Positions 16,945-26,062 of a stretch of DNA of 50,977 nucleotides are shown here, piece after piece. The position numbers and the translations under genes were made by a program. The notes beneath the pieces were generated by a model that saw only the letters and a program-made list of their open reading frames with translations, had not been told where the DNA came from and did no database searches. The number at the start of each line of letters is the position of its first letter. Position 1 is the stretch's first letter. Source of the stretch: Leptolinea sp. (lineage in GTDB: Bacteria > Chloroflexota > Anaerolineae > Anaerolineales > Anaerolineaceae); the NCBI GenBank assembly GCA_012798535.1, contig JAAZMZ010000010.1:1-50977 (forward strand), in the 5' to 3' direction.

Positions 16945-17409
16945 TTACTCCACCTTAAGAATGGCTACGGAAAATGCGCCGGCAGGCGCTTCAACGGTAA
17001 CCGTCTCGCCGGCTTTACGATTGATCAACGCTTTTCCCAGCGGAGATTCGTTGGAAATTTTGCCATGCGCCGGATCAGATTCCGCGACGCCGACAATATT
17101 GTAGACTTCAGCCGGCCCGCCTTCCTCCTGAATGGTCACTGTGGAACCTACCTGAATGGTATCCGCAGCCACGGTATCTTCATCGATAATTCGGGCTGTG
17201 GCCAGCAGGACATCCAGGTCTTTAATACGGCCTTCTGTGAAGGCCTGCTCATTCTTGGCGGCTTCATACTCGGCATTTTCGATCAATTCACCGCCTTCCA
17301 TGGCCTCATGGAGACGATTGGCGATTTCCTGCCGTTTGACTGTACGGAGGAAGTCAAGCTCTTCCTGAAGTTTTTGATAACCTTCACGGGTCAGGAATGA
17401 GGTTGGCAT
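16945..17409 (-). CDS. greA: Transcription elongation factor GreA
   Basis: The 154-residue protein has the N-terminal coiled coil with the acidic tip (GELIENAEYEAAKNEQAF; the Glu-Asn-Ala-Glu stretch matches GreA) and the C-terminal FKBP-like domain (SPLGKALINRKAGETVTV). GreA inserts its coiled coil into the RNA polymerase secondary channel and stimulates cleavage of backtracked RNA. Length and domain order are normal. The start at 17409 has GGAAGG close upstream. The gene is closed off by a strong terminator. Confidence 0.96.
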   Translation of the reverse strand: MPTSFLTREGYQKLQEELDFLRTVKRQEIANRLHEAMEGGELIENAEYEAAKNEQAFTEGRIKDLDVLLATARIIDEDTVAADTIQVGSTVTIQEEGGPAEVYNIVGVAESDPAHGKISNESPLGKALINRKAGETVTVEAPAGAFSVAILKVE

Positions 17410-17760
17410 TTTACCTTCCTTGAGACGAGATGTGGATTGCTACCCGGGATCATCCCCTGCGGCTGTCAACTATCATCTATGAATTAATGCGAAAAACCAC
17501 TCCTGATGGAGCGATTTCACCCTGTGGCCAGCGATTGATTGTCAACTGGTAAAAATAATACCATGAATTGATGGGCTTTGCAACTACAGGATACCGAGTA
17601 ACCAAATTACGGGGATTTCTGTTCCAGGTAATTTACACAGTCACTTTGTACAATAAAGGGATGTTTTGTTCTGATGAATAGGCGGCCGGTTCAGGAAATG
17701 CCATAATATCATCAGCATAGAGCACGAATTATTTCCTGGAAATAGTACAGGGAGGTTGCC
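17410..17760. other. Divergent intergenic region between greA and a methyltransferase
   Basis: No gene is supported here. On the minus strand a TTGACA is present (revcomp of 17540-17545) that may belong to greA, but a good -10 at the right distance is missing. On the plus strand the methyltransferase is preceded by AGGGAGG (ribosome binding site). Nothing else recognisable is seen. Confidence 0.5.
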
Positions 17761-18573
17761 ATGTATGACAGCTTTAGCCGGCATTACGACCATTTTGTCA
17801 ACTGGGAGAATCGGCTTGACTTTGAAATGCCATTCCTTGTAGAGAAGATCAAATCTACCATTCCCTCCACAACTGATCCGATCCGGATTCTGGATGCGGC
17901 TACCGGAACAGGAATGCACGCCATCACTCTGGCAAAGGAAGGTTTCAAGACGGTCGGGGTGGATATCAGCCAGGGGATGATCGACGCCGCCCGAGAGAAC
18001 GCTCAACGGCATACTGTGGAAACGAAATTTTTCACGGCCGGTTTTGGTGAAATCTTCGGCACACTGGCCGCGGCAGAGAAAGAGGAAGGTGCGGCGCAGG
18101 TGGATCGACGGCTGCCTTTCCATGCCGTGTTGTGCCTGGGAAATTCCCTTCCGCATACGGAGGACCGATCTGCCCTGGTTGAAGCCCTGCGTGATTTCGC
18201 GCAGTGTCTGGTGCCTGGAGGATTACTCCTTCTGCAAAACCGGAATTTCGACGTGGTTCTCTCCCAAAAAGAGCGCTGGATGGAACCGCAAACCTTTCTG
18301 GATGATGGACAGGAATACATTTTCCTGCGGTTCTATGATTTTCTTCCAGACGGGCATATCCAGTTCAATATAGTCACCCTGAGGCGTACGCTGCAAAAGG
18401 AATGGCAGCAGTCCATTCTATCCACGCGGCTGTTTCCTCTGACGCGTGCGGTTATGCTGGATGCGCTGCGCGAAGCCGGATTTGACCAGATAAGGGAATA
18501 CGGCGCGCTGGCCGACACTCCATTCCAGGTGGAAAAAAGCGCGAATCTGGTGATCACAGCCATCAAGAAATGA
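17761..18573 (+). CDS. Class I SAM-dependent methyltransferase
   Basis: The 270-residue protein starts YDSFSRHYDHFVNW and has SAM motif I ILDAATGTGMHAITLA at about 43-58, followed by GVDISQGMI (motif II acidic residue) and the post-motif LCLGNSLPHT. This is the Methyltransf_25/11 fold. Such proteins methylate small molecules; the Y-D-x-FSxxYD start is common in ubiquinone/glycine-type methyltransferases, but the substrate is unknown here. The start has a good AGGGAGG ribosome binding site. It converges on the chemoreceptor gene with a 25-bp gap. No pathway neighbour is present. Confidence 0.85.
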   Translation: MYDSFSRHYDHFVNWENRLDFEMPFLVEKIKSTIPSTTDPIRILDAATGTGMHAITLAKEGFKTVGVDISQGMIDAARENAQRHTVETKFFTAGFGEIFGTLAAAEKEEGAAQVDRRLPFHAVLCLGNSLPHTEDRSALVEALRDFAQCLVPGGLLLLQNRNFDVVLSQKERWMEPQTFLDDGQEYIFLRFYDFLPDGHIQFNIVTLRRTLQKEWQQSILSTRLFPLTRAVMLDALREAGFDQIREYGALADTPFQVEKSANLVITAIKK

Positions 18574-18598
18574 TCATACTTTTTTTACAGAGGTCGAT

Positions 18599-20968
18599 CT
18601 ACTGATTTGATAATTTGAACCGTGAAACCATGGCAGTCAACAACCTGGCGGTTTCGGCCAGATTCTGAGCAGAAGCCATCACATCACCTACCTGGGTGTT
18701 CATTTCTTCCGTTGATGCGCTCACTTCCTGAATGGAAGCGCTGTTCTCTTCGCTCACACTGGCGATGTTCTCGATAGCCCCGGTGACTTCGACGGAATCA
18801 CCTTTCATCTTCTCGGCCGCCAGGGAATTATTCTCTGCGATTCGGGCGACATCATCCACCGATTTCACCAGGTCTTCAGAGAAACTGTTCATGCGGACAG
18901 TGGCTTCCGTAGCCTGGCTGGCCTGATGGTACACGGCTTCTGACGCGGAGAGGATGTTGGCCAGTGCTTCACCGGATTCATTGGACAGAACAACACCGTT
19001 CTTCACTTCCTCTGACCCTTCTTCCATCGCAAGAACTGCTTCACGCACCGTGCGTTGAATATCCTTGATCAGGCTCCCTATCTCTTTTGTGGCCGTGCTG
19101 GATCGTTCCGCCAGTTTACGCACTTCATCCGCCACCACGGCGAATCCCTTGCCATGTTCCCCTGCACGCGCGGCTTCAATGGCGGCGTTCAAGGCCAGCA
19201 AGTTGGTCTGCGAAGCGATCTCATCGATGGTTTGAACGATTACGCCAATCTGGTCGGACCGGTTGCCCATCTCTTGAACCCGTTGGGCTGAAACGCCGAC
19301 TTTTTCCTGGATCTTCTGCATGCTTTCAATTGTAGTTTTAACGATCCGCGTGCCTTTATTCGCGGCTTCTGTCGCCAGGTTCGAATCGCGGGTGACCGCC
19401 TGCGCGTTTCCTCCCACCTGCTGGATGGCTTCACTCAAAGCCGCGGTGAGATTTGCGGCGCGGGCAGCAGCTTCACCCTGTTCTCTGGCTCCTCGATCGA
19501 CTCCCTGTATGGTGGCCGCCATGTGATCGACCAGCGCCGCGGTTTTGGTGGAGGAATCCGCCTGCTGCGTGGTTCCCACGGCCACTTGCTGGATGGTCGT
19601 CGTGATCTGCTGAGTGGCGTGAGAGGCCTGCTCGGCGGATTCGGCAAGCTGGGAAGAAGATAATTCAAGATCGGAAGCACTGGCCGAAACCAGCGTCAAG
19701 GCATCTTTTAGCGACCGGATCATTGTGCGGAAGGCGTTACCGAGAAGATCTTTTTCCGATCTGGATTCGACGGATACAGACAGGTCGCCTTTGGCAATGG
19801 ACGAAGCGACGGCCGTCATATCCTGCAGGTATGCGATCATTTTCTGAAAAGATCTGGCCAGATTCCCAATCTCATCTGTGGATTGAATCTCGATACTCTG
19901 GGCAATATCGCCTTCGGAAATCTTTTGCGCGACATGATCGATCAATTTGATAGGCTGGATGATGGATCTTGGAAGTACTATACCCAGAATCAAACCGATC
20001 AGCAGACCGGCGATGATGGAGACGATATTGATGATATTCGATTGCCAGACAATACGCGAAGCCTGTTCCTCAGTGGATTGCGTGGCGATCCAACCGACGT
20101 TTTCGGCGGCGCGAACAGTTTCCTGTACCTGGTTACCCAGGGTATTCATCTGAGAAAATGCGGCCTGCAGCTCATTATTGATACTGTTCCAGCTTTTCGC
20201 GCCGGTCAGGTATTCGTTCGCGGCAATCTGGATTTTCGTGATCCGGGATTGTTCATCGTCGGTGTTCACGGTCTTCTTCAGGTCTTCCAGGAGTTTGTTG
20301 ATTTTGTCAATTTCTTCACTGGCCGTATCCCAGTATGTGGCATCCTGGTACATCATATATTTTGTCTGATACAACTGTGCGTTGTTGGCCGAATTGAGGA
20401 CCACAATCAACAACTGCCCCGCCACGATGGAATCCTGATCGGTGTAGCCGGTCACTTCTTTCAGGTAACTGTCGGTCAGATTGATCAAATGGCTTCCGTT
20501 TGTCTCCATTGCCGTGGCCAGGTCTTTTTGTTCATCCACCCTGGCAATGGTGGTATCCAGAAGATCTTTATACTGTTGAAGCACCGTGCTTACATCAGCC
20601 ATCTTCGATTGCAAATTGGTATCCTGAAATCTGTGGGCAAGTGTGTCCAGATTCTCGATGATTGATTTTAGATTCTTGATATCAGAGTGGATGGCTTCTT
20701 CCTGTGTTTTTCTGTCCAACCGCGAATCGGTCATGGAAAGGATCAGGTTCTTCTGGTCCAGCAGCAGTTTTGACGCGGTTCTCTCGAGCGAAGCTAAATC
20801 CATCAACACGGGCACGCGCTGATCGCCGATCTCCTGAATGATCCCGGAAAGCTCCCGCACGTTGAAATACGCGGTTCCACCGATCAACAGAGAGATCAAC
20901 AGAACCGGAAACACGGAAGAGAACAAGAGGCGGTGTGACAGTTTCAAGGATCTGAAAAGTGTTTTCAT
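18599..20968 (-). CDS. Methyl-accepting chemotaxis protein
   Basis: The 789-residue receptor has TM1 at about 14-35, an extracytoplasmic helical sensor of about 275 residues, TM2 at 311-333, HAMP at 334-386, a second HAMP-like segment at about 390-430 and a cytoplasmic signalling domain. The hairpin tip [20 protein letters not shown] is intact, so it should bind CheA/CheW. The long all-helical sensor resembles four-helix or HBM-type ligand-binding domains; the ligand is unknown. The ATG at 20968 has GAGGGGAA upstream. No other chemotaxis gene is nearby, so it is an orphan receptor in this window. It converges on the methyltransferase gene. Confidence 0.94.
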   Translation of the reverse strand: MKTLFRSLKLSHRLLFSSVFPVLLISLLIGGTAYFNVRELSGIIQEIGDQRVPVLMDLASLERTASKLLLDQKNLILSMTDSRLDRKTQEEAIHSDIKNLKSIIENLDTLAHRFQDTNLQSKMADVSTVLQQYKDLLDTTIARVDEQKDLATAMETNGSHLINLTDSYLKEVTGYTDQDSIVAGQLLIVVLNSANNAQLYQTKYMMYQDATYWDTASEEIDKINKLLEDLKKTVNTDDEQSRITKIQIAANEYLTGAKSWNSINNELQAAFSQMNTLGNQVQETVRAAENVGWIATQSTEEQASRIVWQSNIINIVSIIAGLLIGLILGIVLPRSIIQPIKLIDHVAQKISEGDIAQSIEIQSTDEIGNLARSFQKMIAYLQDMTAVASSIAKGDLSVSVESRSEKDLLGNAFRTMIRSLKDALTLVSASASDLELSSSQLAESAEQASHATQQITTTIQQVAVGTTQQADSSTKTAALVDHMAATIQGVDRGAREQGEAAARAANLTAALSEAIQQVGGNAQAVTRDSNLATEAANKGTRIVKTTIESMQKIQEKVGVSAQRVQEMGNRSDQIGVIVQTIDEIASQTNLLALNAAIEAARAGEHGKGFAVVADEVRKLAERSSTATKEIGSLIKDIQRTVREAVLAMEEGSEEVKNGVVLSNESGEALANILSASEAVYHQASQATEATVRMNSFSEDLVKSVDDVARIAENNSLAAEKMKGDSVEVTGAIENIASVSEENSASIQEVSASTEEMNTQVGDVMASAQNLAETARLLTAMVSRFKLSNQ

Positions 20969-21113
20969 GGCTTCCCCTCATGGTTTGATGGTGATAAACC
21001 TGCTCCGGCGATTTGTTTCCACTCCCCCTCTGCGATTTATATTCGTACTCTCCACATCAGGAGTAGTTTTCTGGTTATTTTGTGGTAGCTGGCCGGGAAA
21101 ACAGCTCAGGCGC

Positions 21114-21127
21114 TATGTACGTACATA
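21114..21127. repeat. 14-bp palindrome upstream of the chemoreceptor gene
   Basis: TATGTACGTACATA is a perfect palindrome 146 bases before the chemoreceptor ATG, in the 270-bp region between it and the gntR promoter. It could be an operator. The rest of 20969-21238 shows no gene or other clear signal. Confidence 0.5.
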
Positions 21128-21238
21128 CTGACAAGATAATAACAGAGATTATGTAAAGAGTCTATGAAATAAAGGTAAAAAAATCGATAAAAGTCCGGTA
21201 GTAAGAGCGAACTGGATAGAAGCTTCATCATCTACCGG

Positions 21239-21290
21239 TTGACAAATTCACTGAATGGTATACAATACTACAAAGATACAATAATACAAT
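21239..21290 (+). promoter_or_regulatory. gntR operon promoter with probable operator
   Basis: TTGACA (21239-21244) and TACAAT (21261-21266) are spaced 16 bases. The -10 lies in GTATACAATAC, a symmetric element typical of YtrA-type GntR operators, and TACAAT recurs at 21277-21282 and 21285-21290. Autoregulation by the first gene product is likely. Confidence 0.7.
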
Positions 21291-21309
21291 TTACACAGGA
21301 GCATAAGTA

Positions 21310-21726
21310 TTGAACAGTGTAGCTGGCAGAGTGCAGGTAGATTTTCGATCAGAAGAGCCTCTCTATTTGCAAATAGCCAGGCAAATCGAAGAACTGGTTG
21401 GAAATGGAACGTTGCAGGTGGGAGATCAACTCCCGACAGTGCGAGAAATGGCCGCGGAATTGAGCATCAACTTTAACACCGTAGCCCGCGCTTACAGGCT
21501 GCTGGACGAATCGCGGATCATTTCCACGCAAAGGGGAAGGGGTACCTATATATGGGAAAAACCGACTGAAGAAACGCGGCATTTGTTAAAAGAAGCTGCC
21601 CTGGAAGATGTGCTTCTTGAGATGATTGCCAGAGTCGAATCGAGAGGGTACAGTTTTGATGAAATACTGGAAACCCTGCAAAAGATAAAAAGAGAAAAAC
21701 GAGATAAAAATCAGGAGATAGAATGA
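21310..21726 (+). CDS. GntR-family transcriptional regulator, YtrA subfamily
   Basis: The 138-residue protein has the short YtrA layout: a winged helix at about 15-80 (PLYLQIARQIEELVGNGTL, then LPTVREMAAELSINFNTVARAYRLL) and only a short helical C-terminal tail for dimerisation. YtrA-type regulators usually repress their own operon, which here adds an SPFH protein and an SdpI-like protein. The start is a TTG at 21310, chosen because AGGAG lies eight bases upstream and no in-frame ATG precedes the winged helix. The stop overlaps the next start by four bases (ATGA). The promoter just upstream carries repeated TACAAT elements likely to be its operator. Confidence 0.9.
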   Translation: MNSVAGRVQVDFRSEEPLYLQIARQIEELVGNGTLQVGDQLPTVREMAAELSINFNTVARAYRLLDESRIISTQRGRGTYIWEKPTEETRHLLKEAALEDVLLEMIARVESRGYSFDEILETLQKIKREKRDKNQEIE

Positions 21727-22718
21727 GAAACAGAAGAAAAGAAACAAGCCCGGATGAGGGAATTAACGGAGAAAAATTATTGGATCCGATGAAGACCGGG
21801 AAGGTTGATAACACCCACATCAACCCCATCGCGGGAACATTGTTTGCAGTCGTAATGCTGGTCGCCATCATCGGGGCGATTATCATGGATGAACAGGGTA
21901 CAGGCGACCTGACGGTAGGATTGTGGGTCAGCGGGCTGATGCTTATCGGGTTGTTCCTGCTGTTCTCGCTGAAGGTGAGCAACCAGTGGGAAAAAGCCGT
22001 GATCCTGCGGTTCGGCAAGTTCCACGGTTTGCGTGGACCGGGTGTCTTCTGGATACTACCCATTGTGGATACCATCGCCAACTGGATCGATCAGCGTGTC
22101 ATGGTCACGCCATTTGCTGCCGAAAAGACCTTGACGAAAGATACCGTACCCGTGGATGTGGATGCCGTGCTTTTCTGGATGGTCTGGGACGCGCAGAAAG
22201 CCTCGCTTGAAGTGGCGGACTACCGTGCGGCGATTGCCTGGGCGGCTCAAACGGCACTACGCGAGATCATCGGTCAAATGGCACTTGCCGACATCCTGGT
22301 CGGCCGGTCGAGGATGGATGCCGATCTGCAGCATATCATCGATGAACGGACAACCCCCTGGGGAATTTCCGTCCAGTCAGTGGAGATCCGCGATGTGATC
22401 ATCCCACAGGATCTAGAAGATACCATGAGCCGTCAGGCGCAGGCTGAGCGTGAGCGCCAGGCGCGGGTCATTCTGGGCGAATCAGAAAAACAGATTGCCG
22501 CCAGCTTCGCCGAAGCATCTGAAGCCTATATCCACAATCCCACCGCGCTGCACCTGCGTGCCATGAACATGCTCTTTGAAGGACTCAAGGAGAAGGGTGC
22601 TCTGGTGATCGTACCCAGCAGCGCCGTAGAATCCATGAATCTGGGCGGGATCAGCGGATTGGTCGCTATGTCGCAGAATGCGGATTCCACCTTCAATCAA
22701 TCATCACAAACGAAATAA
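21723..22718 (+). CDS. SPFH-domain (slipin/stomatin-like) membrane protein
   Basis: The 331-residue protein has two N-terminal membrane helices (about 36-55 and 64-83) and then an SPFH/band-7 domain starting QWEKAVILRFGKFHGLRGPGVFWILP and including the RVMVTPFAAEKTLTKDTVPV strand pair. The helical region after it (DLEDTMSRQAQAERERQARVI) is typical of slipins. These proteins oligomerise on membranes and organise membrane microdomains or control membrane proteases. An NfeD partner, common for such slipins, is absent. It is translationally coupled to gntR (ATGA overlap) and followed 18 bp later by the SdpI-like gene, so all three should be co-regulated. Confidence 0.9.
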   Translation: MRNRRKETSPDEGINGEKLLDPMKTGKVDNTHINPIAGTLFAVVMLVAIIGAIIMDEQGTGDLTVGLWVSGLMLIGLFLLFSLKVSNQWEKAVILRFGKFHGLRGPGVFWILPIVDTIANWIDQRVMVTPFAAEKTLTKDTVPVDVDAVLFWMVWDAQKASLEVADYRAAIAWAAQTALREIIGQMALADILVGRSRMDADLQHIIDERTTPWGISVQSVEIRDVIIPQDLEDTMSRQAQAERERQARVILGESEKQIAASFAEASEAYIHNPTALHLRAMNMLFEGLKEKGALVIVPSSAVESMNLGGISGLVAMSQNADSTFNQSSQTK

Positions 22719-22736
22719 GGATTTATTAAGTTCAAA

Positions 22737-23387
22737 ATGAAAACCAGTTATGTAGTAATCACCGTTTTACTCGCAGGGATCATCCTATTGATTGCCGGTT
22801 ACCAGTTGGGGCCTTCCATGGAGACTCCTCTGGCCACGCACTGGAATGCCGCCGGAGAAGCGGATGGTTTCGGATCGCAATTCGCCGCCCTGTATTTCCT
22901 ACCGCTGCTCACCATGGCACTATCCCTGTTGATTCTGTTTGTTCCGGCAGTTGATCCATTGAAAATTAATGTCGATGCCTTTCGGTCAGAATACAATGTA
23001 TTCGTCCTATTCTTTGCCACTTTCATGTACTACGTTCACGGTCTTTCTCTGGCTTGGAACCTTGGTCTGCAATTCTCAATGAATGCCATGTTGACACCAG
23101 CCATAGGATTATTCTTTGTGTTGGCGGGAATGCTGTTGTTGAAAGCCCGGCGAAATTATTTCATCGGTATCCGCACCCCCTGGACTCTGGCCAACGATAC
23201 CGTGTGGGACAAGACACATCAGATGGGAGGACGGTTGTTCATTGCATCGGGCGTGTTGACAACCGCGTGTGTTGTCTTTCCGGCTGCCACACCCGTGGTT
23301 TTACTGGTCACGATCCTCGGTGCCACACTATTCACAATTGTCTACTCCTATCTGGAGTATCGGAAGATTGAAAAGCGCGTATCGTAA
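22737..23387 (+). CDS. SdpI-family (DUF1648) membrane protein
   Basis: The 216-residue protein has six or so membrane helices. The DUF1648 motif THWNAAGEADGFGS lies at 34-47 and the SdpI signature NYFIGIRTPWTLANDTVWDKTH at 140-161. In Bacillus, SdpI is the immunity protein against the SdpC toxin and also sequesters the repressor SdpR at the membrane. Here the partner regulator is a YtrA-type GntR protein, and no SdpABC genes are seen, so a general envelope-stress or bacteriocin-defence role is an inference. It is the last gene of the gntR-SPFH-SdpI operon and ends at a strong terminator (23416). Confidence 0.9.
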   Translation: MKTSYVVITVLLAGIILLIAGYQLGPSMETPLATHWNAAGEADGFGSQFAALYFLPLLTMALSLLILFVPAVDPLKINVDAFRSEYNVFVLFFATFMYYVHGLSLAWNLGLQFSMNAMLTPAIGLFFVLAGMLLLKARRNYFIGIRTPWTLANDTVWDKTHQMGGRLFIASGVLTTACVVFPAATPVVLLVTILGATLFTIVYSYLEYRKIEKRVS

Positions 23388-23415
23388 GGCGGGACTCCTC
23401 CGTAAAAAATAAAGA

Positions 23416-23452
23416 AAAACGGTACGGATAGCATAGTCCGTACCGTTTTCAT
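23416..23452 (+). terminator. Terminator of the gntR operon
   Basis: AAAACGGTACGGA (23416-23428) pairs perfectly with TCCGTACCGTTTT (23437-23449) over an eight-base loop, and the T-run follows, 29 bases after the SdpI stop. Confidence 0.9.
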
Positions 23453-23477
23453 TCCTGGATGTGGAGAAACATATATT

Positions 23478-23493
23478 TGTTTCACGTGAAACA
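23478..23493. other. parS centromere site 1
   Basis: TGTTTCACGTGAAACA matches the bacterial parS consensus at all 16 positions. ParB loads on this site near the replication origin and drives origin segregation with ParA and SMC loading. A second perfect copy lies 98 bp downstream, in the same intergenic gap. Confidence 0.93.
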
Positions 23494-23503
23494 TCTCGAG
23501 AAA

Positions 23504-23527
23504 ACCCGATAATACCCGATAATACCC
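23504..23527. repeat. Short tandem repeat between the parS sites
   Basis: ACCCGATAAT occurs twice in direct tandem (23504-23513, 23514-23523) and is followed by a partial third unit (ACCC). It lies between the two parS sites; no role is known. Confidence 0.6.
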
Positions 23528-23565
23528 AAAAAAAGGTGCTGTTTTCCAGAAAACCCCGGAAATTG

Positions 23566-23605
23566 AAAACCTCATTGTTTCACGTGAAACAGTGAGGTTT
23601 TTTTA
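23566..23605. terminator. Bidirectional terminator whose stem contains parS
   Basis: An 18-bp hairpin runs from 23566 to 23601 with one T-G pair and no extra loop. Its centre is the parS palindrome. It ends in TTTTTTT on the plus strand and TTTTC on the minus strand. It should end transcription from the convergent gntR operon and from the PPDK-like gene (stop at 23630). Confidence 0.8.
23576..23591. other. parS centromere site 2
   Basis: A second perfect TGTTTCACGTGAAACA. It forms the core of a longer imperfect palindrome that also looks like a transcription terminator. Two perfect 16-mers 98 bp apart cannot be chance. Confidence 0.93.
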
Positions 23606-23629
23606 ACAGCGAGCTTCCTGGAGGCAAAT

Positions 23630-25996
23630 TTAACCGATTAAATTGCTGGGTAGAACGATCGAATCCTTCTTTCTGGTGTCTATGAAAGCCACCGCTTTTC
23701 CTTCAGAATCGTCCATGACAATACGCATGGTCTGGCCGGGAGCGTAATCATCCACGCGAATCAGGCGCAAGGCCGGCAAGATTTCTTTTTCCACATCGAC
23801 CAGTTCGGTGACATGATTGGGCGTACTTTCAAAGAAACTTCTGTTGAATACGCTGGAATCTTCTTCGAGATAGATCGCCAGGGGATAGATTTGAGATTCC
23901 AGCAGATCCTGGAAAAAGTGAGTCCCCAGGGAAGGTTCTGGCGCCGGACCGATGCCCGGTCCGGCCAATTCAACCAGAGATCGTGAGTTGTAGATGTCCC
24001 CATAATCGATGGGTACACCGAGATCAGAATTGGAGCTGCCCCAGCGGCCAGGTCCCACGCAGATAAAGGTCTGCCCTTTGAGCGCGGCATTCAGCTTTCC
24101 CACCGCACGCGCCAGCTTCACCCGGTCTGAAGGTGGATTGAGCTGGAAGTATCCTTCGGGAGGAACATATAGCACATATTTGATTCCATCGATGAATCCC
24201 TGCGGCACAACAAATTGTGTCGAAAAAATCAATTCCTTCTCAGAGAGTTTTTCCGGTAGAGGAACTTGTTCTCCGCGCGTCATATGGCTTTGCGGCCGGC
24301 ACTGAAGAAGAAAGATAGAAAGATCGGCGCTGCCGTTCTCACCGGGGGTAAGCTGCAAAGCAAACTCCAGGTCGACAGGCGCCTGGTAGCTCTCTTCCAG
24401 CAGGTGCAGCATATCTCGCATATGCCGTGCGAAATGAGTTCGGCGCAGCAGGTCTTCGAAAGTCAACACCAGCCGCTGCTGGTCACCTTCTACCAGCCGG
24501 GAGCGGAGAGAGACAAAGTACCCTTCCTCATCCAGTTGAACCAGGTATCGGAGAGGAAAGTAGTTGGTCTGAAGCACTTCCTGGATGGGCAAGGTGCGCA
24601 TCAGATTGGTTTTCATATCGATGACATCCACAAATTGCTGTGAATACCGCCGGATGTTCTTGGCACTGGTGGATGGGCGCAGCAGGGGATGACTGAGGGC
24701 TACCAGCCGTGGGTAATCATTGCCCACCCGGTCTACAGCCCGCGTCCCAAGCCCCCAGACCAGGCGTATGAAGCCGTCGTCCGCTTTGATCTGGTTTGAC
24801 CAGCGGTACAGGTTGCGGCTGAAGGCCACACCCGCGCCATGCGGTAGATAATAATCTCCCAGATTCTCTCCGACCACCGTCTGAATGAGGATGGCCATGC
24901 GCTCGTCGTAATCCTGTAGACCCTTTGCCCGCCGGTACAACAGCGCGTTGGGATTCAGTGTGGAGGCATATACTCGCGCGATGGCCTGCGACAGGGCGCG
25001 CAGATTTTCCTCCAGACTACCCTGGTTGGGAAGGAAGATGCTTTCATATTTGCCGGCAAAACTGGTTCCGAAGTTGTCTTCCAGCAGGCTCGATGACCGT
25101 ACGATCAATGGCACATTGCCGACGCTGACCAGCAGGCTGACCAGCTTGTCCAGGATGTCCGGCGGGAAATCGCCAGCCAAAAATTCCTTTACCAGCAAAG
25201 GGTACTCTTCGCGCATTTCAGTTTCGGTTTTATATTTCTGGTCATTCCAGTGGAACAGGTTGTTGATGGCCATGAAGGTATAGATCAGATCTGAACCGAT
25301 GTAATACGATTCCGGTGTGCGCAGGGCAGCCCGCAGTTCCGCGCTGGCCAGTTCTTTCACCACCCGCGCGGCCAGCAGCATACCGGCCGCCTTGCCGCCG
25401 ATACGCCCGCCGCCAATCTTGCGACGGCGGATTTCGATCAGATCTTCCAGGTTCAGCCACTCTTTCGCAATGTTGATGTACCGCAACTGGTCGCTGATCA
25501 TGGTGCGGATTAATACAACCTTGGCTTCCTGCAAGCGGGCTTCCAGATGCCCGCGGTCTTCCACCGGCATCTTGTCGATGGCCATTGCCTGTTCGAACAC
25601 AAGTTCTATTGGAGCTAGTTCCGGGGTGATGGAGAACAATTGTTCGTCTCTGTCCACCCCGCGTTCTTTCAGAACGTCGTTGACGATCTGTTCAAAGAAC
25701 GAATACGAAAGATGCTGGCTGAAATACAGGTCGGTCAGTTGATCCCGAACTTTGGTTAACCGGGTTTCCCAGATATCATTGGGCTCTTCGTAAACCGGAT
25801 TCATCAATCCTTCTCTCCGCTGGGAGAGCATGGCTTTTTCCCGGATTTCCGCTTCGAAACCGGCCTGGTTCAGCAATCCGCGGTTGAACAACTCCCGCCG
25901 CATCCGGATGCGGATACGGTTGCTGAGAATGGGGAACTGCCCCAGAGTCAGCATCATGCTGAGCAGGCGGTCTGATGATGTGGCGGTAAAAGTCAT
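23630..25996 (-). CDS. PEP/pyruvate-binding (PPDK N-terminal-like) ATP-grasp protein
   Basis: The 788-residue protein has a central PPDK_N-type ATP-grasp domain: VIRSSSLLEDNFGTSFAGKYES, then QTVVGENLGDYYLPHGAGVAFSRN and the GLGTRAVDRVGNDYPRLVALS stretch. The C-terminal half has FICVGPGRWGSSNSDLGVPI, a motif seen in PEP-synthase-related proteins of anaerobes. The swivelling phosphohistidine domain (TGG-x-T-SHAA) and the PEP-binding barrel of real PPDK or PEP synthase are absent, so it is unlikely to make PEP. It may phosphorylate another substrate by an ATP-grasp mechanism; the function is unknown. It is single in its operon, 66 bp after dnaN on the same strand. Confidence 0.8.
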   Translation of the reverse strand: MTFTATSSDRLLSMMLTLGQFPILSNRIRIRMRRELFNRGLLNQAGFEAEIREKAMLSQRREGLMNPVYEEPNDIWETRLTKVRDQLTDLYFSQHLSYSFFEQIVNDVLKERGVDRDEQLFSITPELAPIELVFEQAMAIDKMPVEDRGHLEARLQEAKVVLIRTMISDQLRYINIAKEWLNLEDLIEIRRRKIGGGRIGGKAAGMLLAARVVKELASAELRAALRTPESYYIGSDLIYTFMAINNLFHWNDQKYKTETEMREEYPLLVKEFLAGDFPPDILDKLVSLLVSVGNVPLIVRSSSLLEDNFGTSFAGKYESIFLPNQGSLEENLRALSQAIARVYASTLNPNALLYRRAKGLQDYDERMAILIQTVVGENLGDYYLPHGAGVAFSRNLYRWSNQIKADDGFIRLVWGLGTRAVDRVGNDYPRLVALSHPLLRPSTSAKNIRRYSQQFVDVIDMKTNLMRTLPIQEVLQTNYFPLRYLVQLDEEGYFVSLRSRLVEGDQQRLVLTFEDLLRRTHFARHMRDMLHLLEESYQAPVDLEFALQLTPGENGSADLSIFLLQCRPQSHMTRGEQVPLPEKLSEKELIFSTQFVVPQGFIDGIKYVLYVPPEGYFQLNPPSDRVKLARAVGKLNAALKGQTFICVGPGRWGSSNSDLGVPIDYGDIYNSRSLVELAGPGIGPAPEPSLGTHFFQDLLESQIYPLAIYLEEDSSVFNRSFFESTPNHVTELVDVEKEILPALRLIRVDDYAPGQTMRIVMDDSEGKAVAFIDTRKKDSIVLPSNLIG

Positions 25997-26062
25997 AACA
26001 TGCCTCGCTCAAAGATCAGACCGGTCAACTGTATCCTGTCTGTAGAAGGCAACTGCGGCGGT

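Noticed and set aside
19883-20665. Plus-strand frame of 260 codons opposite the chemoreceptor
   Set aside because: Antisense to the sensor domain of a well-supported gene; no family resemblance.
22530-22545. One-mismatch DnaA boxes inside the SPFH gene and elsewhere
   Set aside because: Single one-mismatch hits are expected by chance in 50 kb; only the exact clustered boxes at 6.3-6.7 kb were kept.
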